64,000 nucleotides of DNA from Parathielavia appendiculata (Eukaryota; Ascomycota; Sordariomycetes; Sordariales; Chaetomiaceae), in contig NW_026944233.1 in the NCBI RefSeq assembly GCF_033297405.1, positions 248,001-312,000 of the forward strand, read 5' to 3'. Positions 21,244-32,054 of the stretch are shown here, one piece after another. The position numbers and the translations under genes were made by a program. The notes beneath the pieces are model-generated. The model was not told where the DNA came from. It saw only the letters and a program-made list of their open reading frames with translations, and ran no database searches. Numbering within the stretch: position 1 is the first letter of the stretch; the number at the start of each line of letters is the position of its first letter.

Positions 21244-22698
21244 TGCTTATTATCGTGATCCTTCAACGGCCGCCAAGAGATTGATCGAAATGAGGAAGAA
21301 AAGAGCCAATTCTCGAGTCAAAAAAGTTAAGAGATGCTAATCCATTCATCAGAACAATATGCAACCTCTATCCTTTTCACCCAACAGCAGTCCAAAAAGG
21401 CCTCGTTCGAAGCTGCCAATAAAGATGTCGCTTGTGCCGTGATAAAGATGTCGCTTGTGCCGTAATGAAGATGTCGCTTGTGCCGTAATGAAGATGTCGC
21501 TTGTGCCGTAATGCGGCGCACTTAGCGGAGCGGCGTTGTTCAACAGAGGCTCAAAAATAGGTCAAGGCCTGGATCGAGGCCGACTCCGAGACTGTGACAC
21601 AGCCTGGGTTGGTGTTAATCGGTCGGTTCCTTCGCATGCAGGGCTTTCCTGCACCGGGAGTGTCGGGACGAGATTCGAGGATAACGAGCGACGGGGGAGG
21701 TGCGTGGTGTTCAAAAGATTTAGATGCAGCACTAGTGAGGTGCTAGTAGTCTTTGATGGGTTCTTCCGGCTGCGACCAAGCGAGTGACTGCCGGTCCATG
21801 GAAAATGACGCTACCCGAATTTGTGAATGTCCCAGGACCTCCCAAAATGGAAGCAAGGCCCGCTCTCAGAGCAACCAGGTTCGGTCTCACTTGATGCGGT
21901 TCCAGTTATCCCAAATGAAAGAAAGTGGGGAAGAGAGTCCCACGGTTGAACATGACAAGACGGAGGGATGAAAACAAAAGAACAGCAAAGAACCTCATGG
22001 CTGAAACTGACATTCAGTTTTTTCAAGTCGGGTTTCTCCATAAGCTTTCCTTGATTCTGTGACGCATTCCTATCTTGGCCGGGAGATGACCCCGATGCAA
22101 CCCTACCTGCGGCCAGGGAACCTAGAATGCAGGCCAAGCCAAGGCGCATGGGAGGCTGGGACCTGCACCCGCCTTGGTTCGTGCAGGTGGAGTTGTGCGA
22201 CATCCAATGGAGCTTTTGCAGGTACTGAGAATCGCGCAATCAGTTGGCAGATCGCTGGGCCATATGGTGGGGTTTTGCCCAAGATTGTTTCGGCAGGTTT
22301 CTCCGGGTGGTCTGTTTGTACAATTTGAATACCTACCACGATACTATGCAAAAGTATCATACGAACACAAAGCGACCAGCTAAGATGGAAGGTTCATTTG
22401 GAACGGCGTTCGCGATTGCCCACCGGCCCGAATCGAAATCCAGACCATGCTGACGTTGCCTGCAAGCTGCTGTTCGTTTCAGGACGGGATCTGGTCAACC
22501 CTAACCCAAGGATAACGACAAGCTCAACATCAATGTCTCGGCACGATCGCCGGCATCAGAACACACGATCGCGTACTGGACATGGCTAGAGAGGGGTTGA
22601 ATGGTTACTAGCCCTCGGAAAGCTACCCATCATTTATCGCCCATCAAATGCTCACCCAATGCCCTACCGGGCCCTCTCAAGATGCCGCCGGCCATCTG
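21244..22698. other. Intergenic, 1.45 kb, contains tandem repeat
   Basis: Upstream of the surface-protein gene and downstream of the pseudokinase. Apart from the 23-bp array I see no gene; the short open frames lack protein-like features. Confidence 0.4.
21422..21513. repeat. 23-bp tandem repeat, four copies
   Basis: Four head-to-tail units of 23 bp (21422..21444, 21445..21467, 21468..21490, 21491..21513). The last three are identical; the first differs near its 3' end. The unit contains ATGTCGCTTGTGCCG. The array lies 180-270 bp upstream of the small surface-protein start codon, that is in its likely promoter. Confidence 0.95.
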
Positions 22699-24462
22699 TC
22701 AAAGCGCACGAAGCGCAGAGCCGTATTGACTCTGATATAGCGACGTCTGCCATTTATTCGCCCTGTTCTCCGCGAAAAACTGCTGTGCAGTCGTTTGGCT
22801 ATCATGGGAGCCATTCTTAAGCCTCGCAACGGCCCGATCCATCTGTGCCTCTTCAGTCGAACCGGTGAGTCTCCTGAGGCTGCCGCTGCTTCCACCGTTG
22901 CTACCCCCGCCGCTTCCTCGGCTGCCCGTCCGCCTGCTCTCTCGGTTTCCCAATCCACCCTTCGGCTTCATTGGGCCCGAGATGCTGTCAGTGCTTCCGC
23001 CGCTCGCAAGTGCAGACGAGCTCAGGGTGAGGCTTCCAATTGTAAAGTCCAGCCCACTGTCCAAGGGTGGGCAATGAGGCTCCGCAATGCTACACGACTC
23101 GGCAAGGATCTGATATATCCTTGCCCGCACCTCGTTCGCACTCGGACGCTCCGAGGGATAGAAGGCCAGCATGTGCTCGACGACAGCGAGCATCGGGGCA
23201 ACGCCCCTGAGCACCGGCTCGTCCTTCCTCTTGGTCGCATCTTTGGTAAGCTGCGTCATCCAGCTTTCGACCTGTCCCAGGTTCTTGTGGAAAGACGAGT
23301 CTGGAACCGCGCCGCCACGGCCGGCAGACTTGTGTTTCGCTGCCCGATGCGCGGCGAATGGTTTCCCATGCTTCTTGAAGAGAAAGCTTAGGAGCTCGAG
23401 GATGACGCAGCCCAAGGAGAAAATGTCGGCGGCTTGCGGACTGGGTGTCAACGCGTGCTTGTCTGTTGGGCTGTTGCTGACCTCTGCTGACCTCTGGTTC
23501 GATGTGGGAGACGTAGAGGCCGGTTTGAACAACTTCTCCGGGGCCGCGTGATCGTATGCCTCTTTGTCAAACGAGGTGTAATCTGTCGCGCCGCCTAGAA
23601 TACTGGTGTGGAACCGAGTGAAGCTGGAGAAGAAGACGAGGTTATCGCAGGAGAACATCACAGTCGACGGCCTGATGTTCCCATGCGAGAGGCCCCGGTT
23701 GTGGAGAAAGCAAACCGTGTCAACCAGGCAGTAAATCCAGTTCATGACGAGGTGCGGACGTGCCTTCTTGTCCACATTCTTCAAACAGCTAGGCGTGGTG
23801 GCCAGGAGCGATTTGAGAGTGTACTCAGGAGCCGGTGTGAACAGGATGTAGCCGTACCCTTGATGTGTGTAGGATGTCGAGTATGACAGAAGATGCTGAT
23901 TCTGCACGTCCTTGATGCTGTCGACCTCTGAGATGAACTCTCCCCAGCTGAGACGGCCCGGACCAAGCGGAATCCGGCAGCGACACAATACGGTTCCAGG
24001 TTCGTTAGGGACCATGACCTTGTCGAGGTGCTGGCCCAAAGCATGCTTCTTGTCGACCGCATCCAGCGGAACCACCTCGTCGTCGTCGTAGTCAGTATGG
24101 CCGCCTTTCTGCAGGGGCCGCAAGAGGTAGTGAAACTGGCGGTGATAGAACTTTTTCTCGGTCTTCTCATCCTTGGAAGATGTCAACTCCAAACGCTCGA
24201 CTTGGTCGAGGGCGATGGGGAGATCGTCATCGTCCAACGAGTCGTCGATGAGTCCAAAGATCTGGTCAGGTAGGCCCAAGTCGGCAACGATAAGGAAAAG
24301 CCTTTTCGCCTTCTCGTCAATCCACTCCCAGTAAGTGCAATCGGTCAAGCTGCCGCCGAATTCGAGAGGCTGGTCAAGACGCCCGATCTCTTCAGGGACG
24401 AGTCGGCTGCAGACAAATTCCTTCGTCACAGTCCGCTCGATGGTGTCGTCATCCCACCACAT
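22699..24462 (-). CDS. Protein-kinase-fold pseudokinase
   Basis: Single exon, 587 residues. The kinase-like fold runs from about 150 to 460. A possible alpha-C helix (EFISEVDSIKDVQNQHLLSY), the hinge-side YGYILFTPAPEYTLKSLL and helix E (WIYCLVDTVCFLHNRGLSH) are followed by HGNIRPSTVMF at about 260. In an active kinase this would be HRDxKxxN, so the catalytic Asp is Asn. The DFG position reads FFSSFTRF and no VAIK-type Lys is evident. APEKL (about 307-311) and the subdomain IX pattern AADIFSLGCVILELL are kept, so the fold is maintained without catalytic residues. The C-terminal about 120 residues are Ser/Gly-rich with SGPMKPKGGLGNRESRR. The N-terminal 150 residues show no known domain. A scaffold or allosteric role is inferred. 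Confidence 0.82.
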   Translation of the reverse strand: MWWDDDTIERTVTKEFVCSRLVPEEIGRLDQPLEFGGSLTDCTYWEWIDEKAKRLFLIVADLGLPDQIFGLIDDSLDDDDLPIALDQVERLELTSSKDEKTEKKFYHRQFHYLLRPLQKGGHTDYDDDEVVPLDAVDKKHALGQHLDKVMVPNEPGTVLCRCRIPLGPGRLSWGEFISEVDSIKDVQNQHLLSYSTSYTHQGYGYILFTPAPEYTLKSLLATTPSCLKNVDKKARPHLVMNWIYCLVDTVCFLHNRGLSHGNIRPSTVMFSCDNLVFFSSFTRFHTSILGGATDYTSFDKEAYDHAAPEKLFKPASTSPTSNQRSAEVSNSPTDKHALTPSPQAADIFSLGCVILELLSFLFKKHGKPFAAHRAAKHKSAGRGGAVPDSSFHKNLGQVESWMTQLTKDATKRKDEPVLRGVAPMLAVVEHMLAFYPSERPSANEVRARIYQILAESCSIAEPHCPPLDSGLDFTIGSLTLSSSALASGGSTDSISGPMKPKGGLGNRESRRTGSRGSGGGSNGGSSGSLRRLTGSTEEAQMDRAVARLKNGSHDSQTTAQQFFAENRANKWQTSLYQSQYGSALRAL

Positions 24463-25576
24463 TGTAGAGACCGCAGGCTATTTAGCAGGAAGTTGGGTGA
24501 TCGCGCCTGCGGTTCGCGTTGGTTTGGGTTCGCTTTGTGGTTGTGGGAGGGGAAGAAGGCTTTCGGTATGTAATTCCAGAAGCTGAAAAGAATGATGATT
24601 GAACCTGCAAGTGCACCGCACTGTGAAGAGGAGGAAATGGGCCGAGACGGGACAGCCAGCTGTTGCTCATTTACATCCTAGTTGGTTTCTTCTGACAAGG
24701 CGTTGCAGACACTCTGTAAAGCTGTCTTAAATTTTGGCTTGGTGGTCAGGTCAAGGAAACAGATTCGCCATAATGGTTTCGCAACTTAAACCCAGCTGAA
24801 CAACACCAACTGAAAGGATCAGGGCCACCATCATGGGGACGCATGATGTTGAGAGGCGAGGTGTCATACCTATGCCCGCCGGGTTCACTGATATCGAGAT
24901 GGGGTTCTCCTCGGGATCGTTCTGTAAGTCACAACGGCAACTCTGATTGGCCAACGGCTGGCCCAAGAGATAAGAAAACAGCTCGTCTGCTCTGCCCCAC
25001 AAGATTGAGCATCAGTTCGTCCCATCTGGTGAAGCCTTGTTTTCTCTTCAGCCACGCAGTACAATGTTTAACTTATCTCTGGCCGCGGTTGCGGTTGATC
25101 CGAATCCCATTTGTCCTGGATTAAGCCGATAAGCTGACTGCGGCGTGCAGAAGATGGCGAGCGTGGGGGTAAACATATTCCGTACAACCTCGACAACCTA
25201 AACAACCCAAGTACTGTACCTACCCCACAGCACTTACAGAGTTCGCCGAAATAGCCGCTTTCAGGTATGGAATATGGAGGGTTCGTTTGAGTACGTCGAG
25301 GCTTACAGATAAGGTTGTAGGCCTCGTCATTTTATTTGCAGAATTGATAATTGCCTCTATCTGGATGGAAATGTCTAGTGCAACCACACATGGGAGCTGT
25401 TGTTGGTTGGACTGCGGCTGACTGCTCCAAAAGGTTACATGATCACAGGGACGCTCTATCACAACCGAGAGCCACGGCAAATCAACAACACAAAGACTGT
25501 CAAGCCCTACAGTTTGACCTCATCCACAGCCTCCTCCCCTTTGATTGGAACCTCCAATGGTGGTATGTCCTTCAAG
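24463..25576. other. Intergenic, 1.1 kb upstream of pseudokinase
   Basis: Includes the pseudokinase promoter (its start is at 24462). No convincing coding frame seen. Confidence 0.35.
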
Positions 25577-26420
25577 TCAACCGCCAGTCCGCAGTCGTCG
25601 ATACAATGTCCTCCAACTCCTTGACTGTATCAGCCATGGCCCCAGCAGCCCAAGACTGTGCTCATCATTTGCCTTGTCCGAGGCGAAAGCTTGAGATCGG
25701 TTTCGACACCACCCAGGAGCCCCCGCGGACGTGAGACGCTCGCCAAACGGCTCGCACGACCCAAAGTCGATCAGCTTTGGCTCACCGCCGTCGCCGAACA
25801 TGATATTGGCTGGGTTGATGTCGTTGTGTGCCAGCCGAGCGCATGCAGATGGTCGAGCGCTGGTTGTAGTCCAGAGAAAGTACCCACTCCTTATCGATGA
25901 CACCTTTAAAGAGGTCGGGACGGATCTTCACGAGACCAATATCGTACTGAAAGGCAAAGGTCTCGAGAACTAGCCCCCTGATGCGCCCGCGCTTCACACG
26001 GCAGCCGTGATACCGCGACAATGTTGGGATAGGGGTGCTGTCTGAGGAGCTCCATAGTCCGGGCTTCTTTGAGCATCAACCTGGGCAGAAAGCCGGTGTC
26101 TCGGAAGTTAAGGTAGGTTGGTCACACGGTTTGCTTGACGTAGGAAAGCCCATGATATCGTCCGGCGCCACGGTTAGATTCTCATTTGGGGAGAGGATGG
26201 GGTAGATCTTCTCGTCGGGCAACGGTCGCAGGCATTCCCGCACAATGTCCGCTGTGAGATCACACATGGAGATACCCGACTTTTTGCCGAAGTAGGCGTT
26301 TTCCTGTTCGTGAATGGCAGCGAAAGCCGTCGTCGGCACTTGCTTTCCGTTGGGCCCCGTTCCTCGGTCATCCTGGTAGATGGAACAAAGATCCCTCACT
26401 TTATTTATCTCGAGGCCCAT
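25577..26420 (-). pseudogene. Degenerate protein-kinase-like gene (frameshifts and stop)
   Basis: Pieces of one kinase-like protein lie in successive minus-strand frames. From the right: ATG at 26420 with about 80 residues up to MGFPTS; then LNFRDTGFLPRLMLKEARTM and ELLRQHPYPNIVA in another frame, preceded by an in-frame TGA. A shift follows to RYHGCRVKRGRIRGLVLE and IRPDLFKGVIDKEW, a further shift to YFSGLQPALDHLHALG, and another to LAHNDINPANIMF and PKLIDFGSCEPFGERL. The catalytic HND-I-x-x-x-N and DFG motifs are readable, so the ancestor was a bona fide kinase-like protein. At least three frame changes lie inside conserved motifs with no splice signals at the breaks. The family looks like the fungal kinases found in expanded, often decayed sets. 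Confidence 0.75.
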
Positions 26421-27076
26421 GCTTCTGTTCTATTCAAAGAAGATCAATAATAACTATAGCAACAAGATGTGGTATTCATTGTCGGTTGCTGATTGTTCGG
26501 TTGCGCTACAATGCGAATGGACCGAAGCATGCTGGGGGTTGCGATCTTTCAGTCGGTAGTCCTGCCAGCAGGGAAGGCTCAACGCGGGGCTCTTGGAAAG
26601 ACATGATGGTTGATGAGTTCACGGTGGTTGGTGTGACTGTGACGGGCTTGGACGGGCTTGGCATGGTCTCTTGTTTCAAGTACCACGCAGCTGCCTGGAG
26701 TGTTCGAGGAGCGTGGTGCGAGATAGCCCTAAGTCGACTGGGATGATGAAATCTATGACATGGAACATGGAACACCGGTTTGGCTCGTAGCAAGGCTGAG
26801 GTAGTCTCGGAGGACAATCCAATATACATTGTGTTCCAGCCGTGGAATGCTCGTTGGAATACGCTGCTCATCAAACGATCAGTCATAACCTCTATATAGC
26901 CTGTCGACTTCCTTGCGTGGACTATAGTCACACCAGTTCGTTGATCCCATATCTGCATTGGTGAAGTTACATGAGCAATCATCAGTTCTTATAGAAGCTC
27001 ATCGACCCCAAAAAAAATAACTCCTTTGACCACCGTTTTGCCCGGCGCCAGCGCCTAGCCCCTTCTGAAGTTTATC
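26421..27076. other. Intergenic between kinase relic and SDR gene
   Basis: A 656-bp stretch upstream of the relic and downstream of the SDR stop. No gene seen. Confidence 0.35.
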
Positions 27077-28227
27077 TCAGAACCCCTGTATCAATCCTTC
27101 CTTTTGCTCTTTCTTAGCCCCCTGCCTCCCCACAAACGTCTTCATCCCGTTATCAACACCCGCCAACCTCCTGGCCACGGCTTGCAGTCCCAGCGGAAGC
27201 ACATTATACCAATCAATCCACCGCGCATAAAGCGGCATGCCGATCGCCGCATTCCGGCCGGTATCAATCGCGGCAATCACCTCTTTGGCGACGTCGACGG
27301 GCTCGACGACGGGGGCGAGGAAACGGTTAGGCGTCTGCACGCCGTAGAAGAGCGGGGTGCTCAGCTGGCCCGGGGTGACAAGGACGGTGCGGATCTGCGG
27401 GTGCGACTCGCGTAGCTCGGCGGCAAGCGAGCGGTGCAGGGCCGATATGCCCGCCTTGGCGGCCGCGTAGTCAGTCAGCTGGGCGGCGCCGACGGTGCCG
27501 ATTACGGAGGATATGGTAACAATGGTACCGCCAACCTCGCTGCGCGTCATAGCCGGGAGGAAGGTCTTGATGGTGTAGAAGTGGCTGAGCAAATTGGTTG
27601 AAATCGACTTTTCGATCTCGGGAAAGGTCAGCGAGAGAAGGGGCTTGCCGATGACGATGGCTGCGTTGTTAATCAAAACAGTCGGGGTGCCGAGCTAATG
27701 ACCAGCGTGTTAGCGAGCTCTGTGATATGAGAAGGACAGTGAAAGGGAAGAATTACGTCTGTTTCAATCTCGGCCGCCACCCACGCGAGCTGCTCCTTGT
27801 CCGTGACGTCGCACTTGTAGTATTTAACACCCCGAGCCTCGCCGTTCTCCATCTCCTCGACGTCCAGCACGGCGACGGTAGCCCCGCGCATACCGTACAC
27901 CTCGGCAATCAGCAGGCCCAGCCCGCTGGCGCCGCCCGTGATGACAATGACCTCCTCGCTAAGGTCCACTTCGCGCGGCAGGCCAAAGGCTAGCCGGTCG
28001 TTGATCGCCCCGGCAATCCAACTCAGCGAGATAAACGAGGCCCACGCGATCGAGACCAGCATGGGTGGCGCGTCCCAGAACATGTTCTGGGCGCGGAAGC
28101 AGAGCGGGATGATCCATGCCACGAACGGATGGAAGAAGGTCGTCTTGAACACCTTGACGATGAGATCAATCGAGAGAGGCGCAAACCAAGAGTCGCGCTC
28201 GGGCAGGGTGGAATATGGCGAGGGCAT
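27077..28227 (-). CDS. Membrane-associated short-chain dehydrogenase/reductase (RDH10/DHRS-like)
   Basis: An NAD(P)-dependent SDR resembling the retinol-dehydrogenase-10 group of lipid-type oxidoreductases. Exons 28227..27757 and 27694..27077, with a 62-bp intron (GTAATT/TTAG), give 362 residues. Hydrophobic segments at about 30-80 (FFHPFVAWIIPLCF; MLVSIAWASFISLSWIAGAI) probably anchor it in the ER or a lipid droplet. The cofactor motif TGGASGLG is at about 97-104, with CDVTD further on. NNAA follows the splice junction, and the catalytic core is SSVIGT plus YAAAK (Tyr and Lys), with VTPGQLSTPLF after it. All key residues are present. The donor is not the consensus GTAAGT, but the frame and motif continuity (TPTVLINNA) support it. 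Substrate unknown. Confidence 0.93.
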
Positions 28228-28768
28228 CGTGAAGCTACGTCGAGTCCAAAGCAGGCGCTGCGAATGGCGTCGGGAATGTAACCTGAGATGTCGCCAGATT
28301 ACGAGATTATACAGATAAATTAGCGGTCAACTGAACAGATAATTAACACAACAGCTCGAAGGAGTATAATGCATGGCAGAACAGAAAGACGGGCAGAACA
28401 GTGAAGTGCGACAGCCGTCGAGAAGCTCCTGTGCCAGATGAGGTGCTCTTCTGTTGCATGTGCAACCGAAACACTGGTTTGAAACGCCCCTGGTCCAAGC
28501 ACCACCGCCAGGGCGACGTTCAAATCCAGAAAGTGGCTGGGACCCTGGGGCAGATCTCTTGGCAGCGCAAAGTGGGGCGGACATGAGATCGGGCAGCGGC
28601 AGGCGCGGGCCTCCGACATTGCTTCTGCCGAGTTGGCCGAATTCCGTTTCGTACTTTAATCCGTACAGATTGGGGAAACCACACCCCGGGACGCAGCGGC
28701 AACTGCTCCACATCCGGATAGCACGGGCAATGTTGCATTCAACATAGCACCAAGTTAGCAACGACGCC
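28228..28768. promoter_or_regulatory. Divergent promoter region, SDR / sugar transporter
   Basis: A 541-bp gap between divergent starts. No distinct motif or small gene recognised. Confidence 0.3.
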
Positions 28769-30505
28769 GTGGCCAGGGATGACGCGACGATGGACAGCGT
28801 GGAGGAACCGCTCATCTCTCGACGTCCCTCTCCTGCGGGAGATCCCGCCCGCCACAACGACAGCCATGACGCCGCCGGCGCCTACGAATATTTCACCACC
28901 AGCTCCTCTCCATCACTCTTCATCTACCTCCTCACCTTCAGCGCAGGCATCTCCGGCCTTCTCTTTGGCTGTACGTCCCAACGCCTGCCTCTCCCATGCC
29001 CCGCAGCCCTTTACCACCTACTGACATCCATACCCACCGCAGACGACACAGGCGTGATCTCGTCAACGCTCGTATCCCTCGGCACCTCCCTCTCCCCGCC
29101 CGACAACCCGCACCCGCTGACCTCGCTCGAAAAGTCCGTTATCACCTCCTCCACCTCGTTCCTCGCCCTGCTCGTCTCGCCCTTCTCGTCCGTCCTAGCC
29201 GACACACTCGGCCGCAAGCGCGTCATACTCGCCGCAGACGTCCTGTTCGCCCTCGGCGCGGCCGTGCAAGCATGCAGCGGCACCATCGGGGCCATGGTGC
29301 TGGGCCGGTCGGTCGTCGGCTTGGCGGTGGGCGCCGCGAGCTTTGTCGTGCCGCTGTATATCTCCGAGCTGGCGCCTGCGCGGTTTAGGGGCCGGTTGGT
29401 GACGATGAACGTTGTTTTCATCACCTTGGGCCAAGTGGTGGCGTATATTGTTGGTTGGGCGCTGGGCCAGTTTGGTGAGGATGGGATGGCGTGGAGGTGG
29501 ATGGTTGGTCTGGGAGCTTTGCCCGCTGTTGTGCAAGGGTTGGTGGTGCTGGCTATGCCGGAGACCCCGAGGTTCTTGGTGATGGTGGGAAGAGTGGGCG
29601 AGGCCAGGAGGGTTGTGGAAAGAGTGCTTGCGCGGAAGGAGGAGGGGAGAGGGGAGGTGGATGCGACGGTCAAGGGGATTGAGATTGAGGTCCGAGAGGA
29701 GTCAGAGGCGAGGAGATTACGGAGGGTAAGCGGGGATGGGAGAGATGGATGGATAGGGTCAGTCAATGAACTGTTTGGGGTCAGGCGGAACCGGAGGGCG
29801 TTGGCGATTGCTTGTTTACTTCAGGGGCTTCAGCAGCTCTGCGGATTTGTAAGTGCTACGGAACACCCTATTTGCGTCCAAATGCTGACGGCTCCCTACA
29901 CAGAATTCACTGATGTATTTCTCGGCTACCATCTTCACGATGCTCGGCTTCCCAATCCCCACTCTCACATCGCTGGTCGTCGCTGTCACCAACTTCCTCG
30001 TCACTCTTGCCGCGCTCTTCCTGATCGATCGCATCGGAAGGAGGCGCATTCTGCTATGGTCAATCCCGTTCATGATTGCAGGACTCCTGCTCGCAGCATA
30101 CGGATTTTCCTTCATCAGGCTGTCTTCAACCAATCGACGCGAGCCAGCACTTCGCCTGCTCAGGGCGCAGCGATCATAATCCTGGTCAGCATCATGGTGT
30201 ACGTCGCGGGCTACGCTCTGGGTCTTGGCAATGTGCCGTGGATGCAGAGCGAGCTGTTTGCGCTCAACGTGCGGTCGCTGGGGAGCGGAATCTCGACGTC
30301 AACCAACTGGGGCGCAAACTTTGTCATAGGGCTGACATTCCTGCTCCTCATGGATGCGCTCACTCCATCATGGACATTTGTGCTTTACGCGGCAATATGT
30401 ACGACCGGATACGGGTTAATATGGAAGTTCTATCCTGAGACGGCAGGGCTGAGTCTCGAAGAAGCGGCGGGCCTGCTAGAACACGAGAACTGGGGCGTGC
30501 AGTAG
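28769..30505 (+). pseudogene. MFS myo-inositol-type sugar transporter with apparent frameshift
   Basis: Encodes a 12-TM sugar/inositol:H+ symporter of the plasma membrane. Introns 28971..29042 (72 bp) and 29849..29903 (55 bp) are supported by LLFGYDTGVISSTLVSLG and CGFNSLMYFSATIFTMLGF across the junctions. Signatures present are ADTLGRKRVILAADVLF, PLYISELAPARFRGRLVT, PETPRFLVM, DRIGRRRILLW, GLGNVPWMQSE, TNWGANFVIGL and FYPETAGLSLEEA. Between AAYGFSFI (ends about 30117) and GAAIIILVSIMVYV (from about 30164) the frame changes by one base with no usable intron: all GT..AG pairs that fix the phase are either 26 nt long or delete a TM helix. The loop after TM6 is therefore broken by a one-base indel, natural or from sequencing. 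With it corrected the protein would be full length. The first in-frame ATG downstream (28787) is an alternative start, since codon 28769 is not ATG. Confidence 0.72.
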
Positions 30506-32054
30506 AACACGACTTGCACCTCGGTGGGTCTAGGACTTTCGTGATGCACGTGGTGGAGTAGAGTTAAGCTTTTCTTTCCGCCAGCGGCCGCTGGTGCCGA
30601 GGCATGCTTGTGCTGTGGAAACTGAACGTCAAGCCATGGAAACCGCCGAGTCGTCCAGGGGAAGGAAAAGAATGAAAAAAAGGAGAAACACGGAAGCCAA
30701 GGAGAGGCTATTCTCGAATATCAACGGCAATCCGCGGCAAGTCAAGACGAAGGAGGAGAATTTGATTCTCGGGCTGTGTACGGGGCCGTCTTGGCGGCTT
30801 GTCGGGCAGCAAAGGAAGATTAGAAGGAAGAAAAATTTCCCATGGCGGCTAGAAAAGATCCACTCTGCTGTTCACTTCACGTCTGAGAAACCCCTGTGGC
30901 GCCGAGGCTCGTGGGGAGTGGCTCCTGAGGCGGATCCTGTCTGACTTCATTGGTCAATGCAAGCCATCCACGAGGTGGCTGCGTTGCGGGATTACGTCAA
31001 AGCACGTCAAAGATCGCCGGACTTAAGTCGGTCATCACTCATCATCGCTTTTGCATAAACTGCGTGTAGAACCGAGCTCCAGCTTGCAACCCGGAAGTCC
31101 AACCTAATATAGCGCGCGCCGGCTGACTCAGCTGCATTGCGCTTATACTGGGCAATTGCAGCGTCCGCCATGAGCAATGTTACATGCGAACTCCGTACCG
31201 AATGACCATCCACACTCACGAATCCACAATGCTTGTGGAATGTCCATCTCCTGATCTCAGGTTGTGCTCCACATCGGGTTTTTCAACGTCGCAGTCCCGA
31301 TGGAGCCACTGATAATGGAACTTCAAGTTGAACGCCGCTAGGCTGGATCTCTGAACAGAATTTACTCTACGAAGCGAAAGAGGATGGACTTCAGAAATAA
31401 CGGCGTCCCATGGGCTCCGTTGCCAGCCGCTTATCTGCGCCTGAAACTTTTGCACCTGCAGGAAGAGACGCCGGGTCCCGCATGACGGGCAGCTGAGGCG
31501 AGGAAGGGAAAGCGTTGCTGCATGCCGCAAGCCGATTGGTAATTCTTTGCCCGGCCCGCCCGACCTTGAAAGCGCGAATGCCGAGACCGCATCATGGGCC
31601 GGAGAAAACACAATCTTAGGACCGTTTTTGGAACGACCCGGCAGTGCCTGTGGGCTCCAGTTTTTCTGTTCCCTTGGAACTAACAGATCTTGAGCCGCAG
31701 ACAAGACGTAAAAGCGAAAATATATCCGGGATGTGTCGATCCAGATGCTTTATTAGGAGGGCAGGCCCACGAATGGGAGGCGAATTTCATCATCCATTCA
31801 TTATATTCCTGCTTTTCATCATAGACGCACACAAGACGAACCTTGAGACTTATTGACCAATATCCGCTCGCTTCTACCTACACCGTAGAACTCGGGTTTT
31901 ATTGCTGTCTTCTTTCCTCTCCTTTGGCATGCTGTGCTGTTGAAACGCTCTCCACCAACCTGATACCTCATAGGACTACAAACCATCGCTGGATACTTCA
32001 AAGGACCATCAGACCGCCGCGGGATACCGGGCCTTATCCGGAAGGAACGTCACA
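30506..32054. other. Intergenic, 1.5 kb before MFS exporter gene
   Basis: Holds the 3' end of the sugar-transporter gene and the promoter of the next transporter. Open frames at 30594..30944 and 31216..31704 have no protein-like features. No repeat seen. Confidence 0.4.

Noticed and set aside
30068..30147. GT..AG pair that would restore the transporter frame as an intron
   Set aside because: It would remove most of a predicted TM helix that matches the family, so a frameshift is the simpler reading.
31216..31704. 162-codon minus-strand frame upstream of the MFS exporter
   Set aside because: Random-looking translation; lies in the promoter interval.
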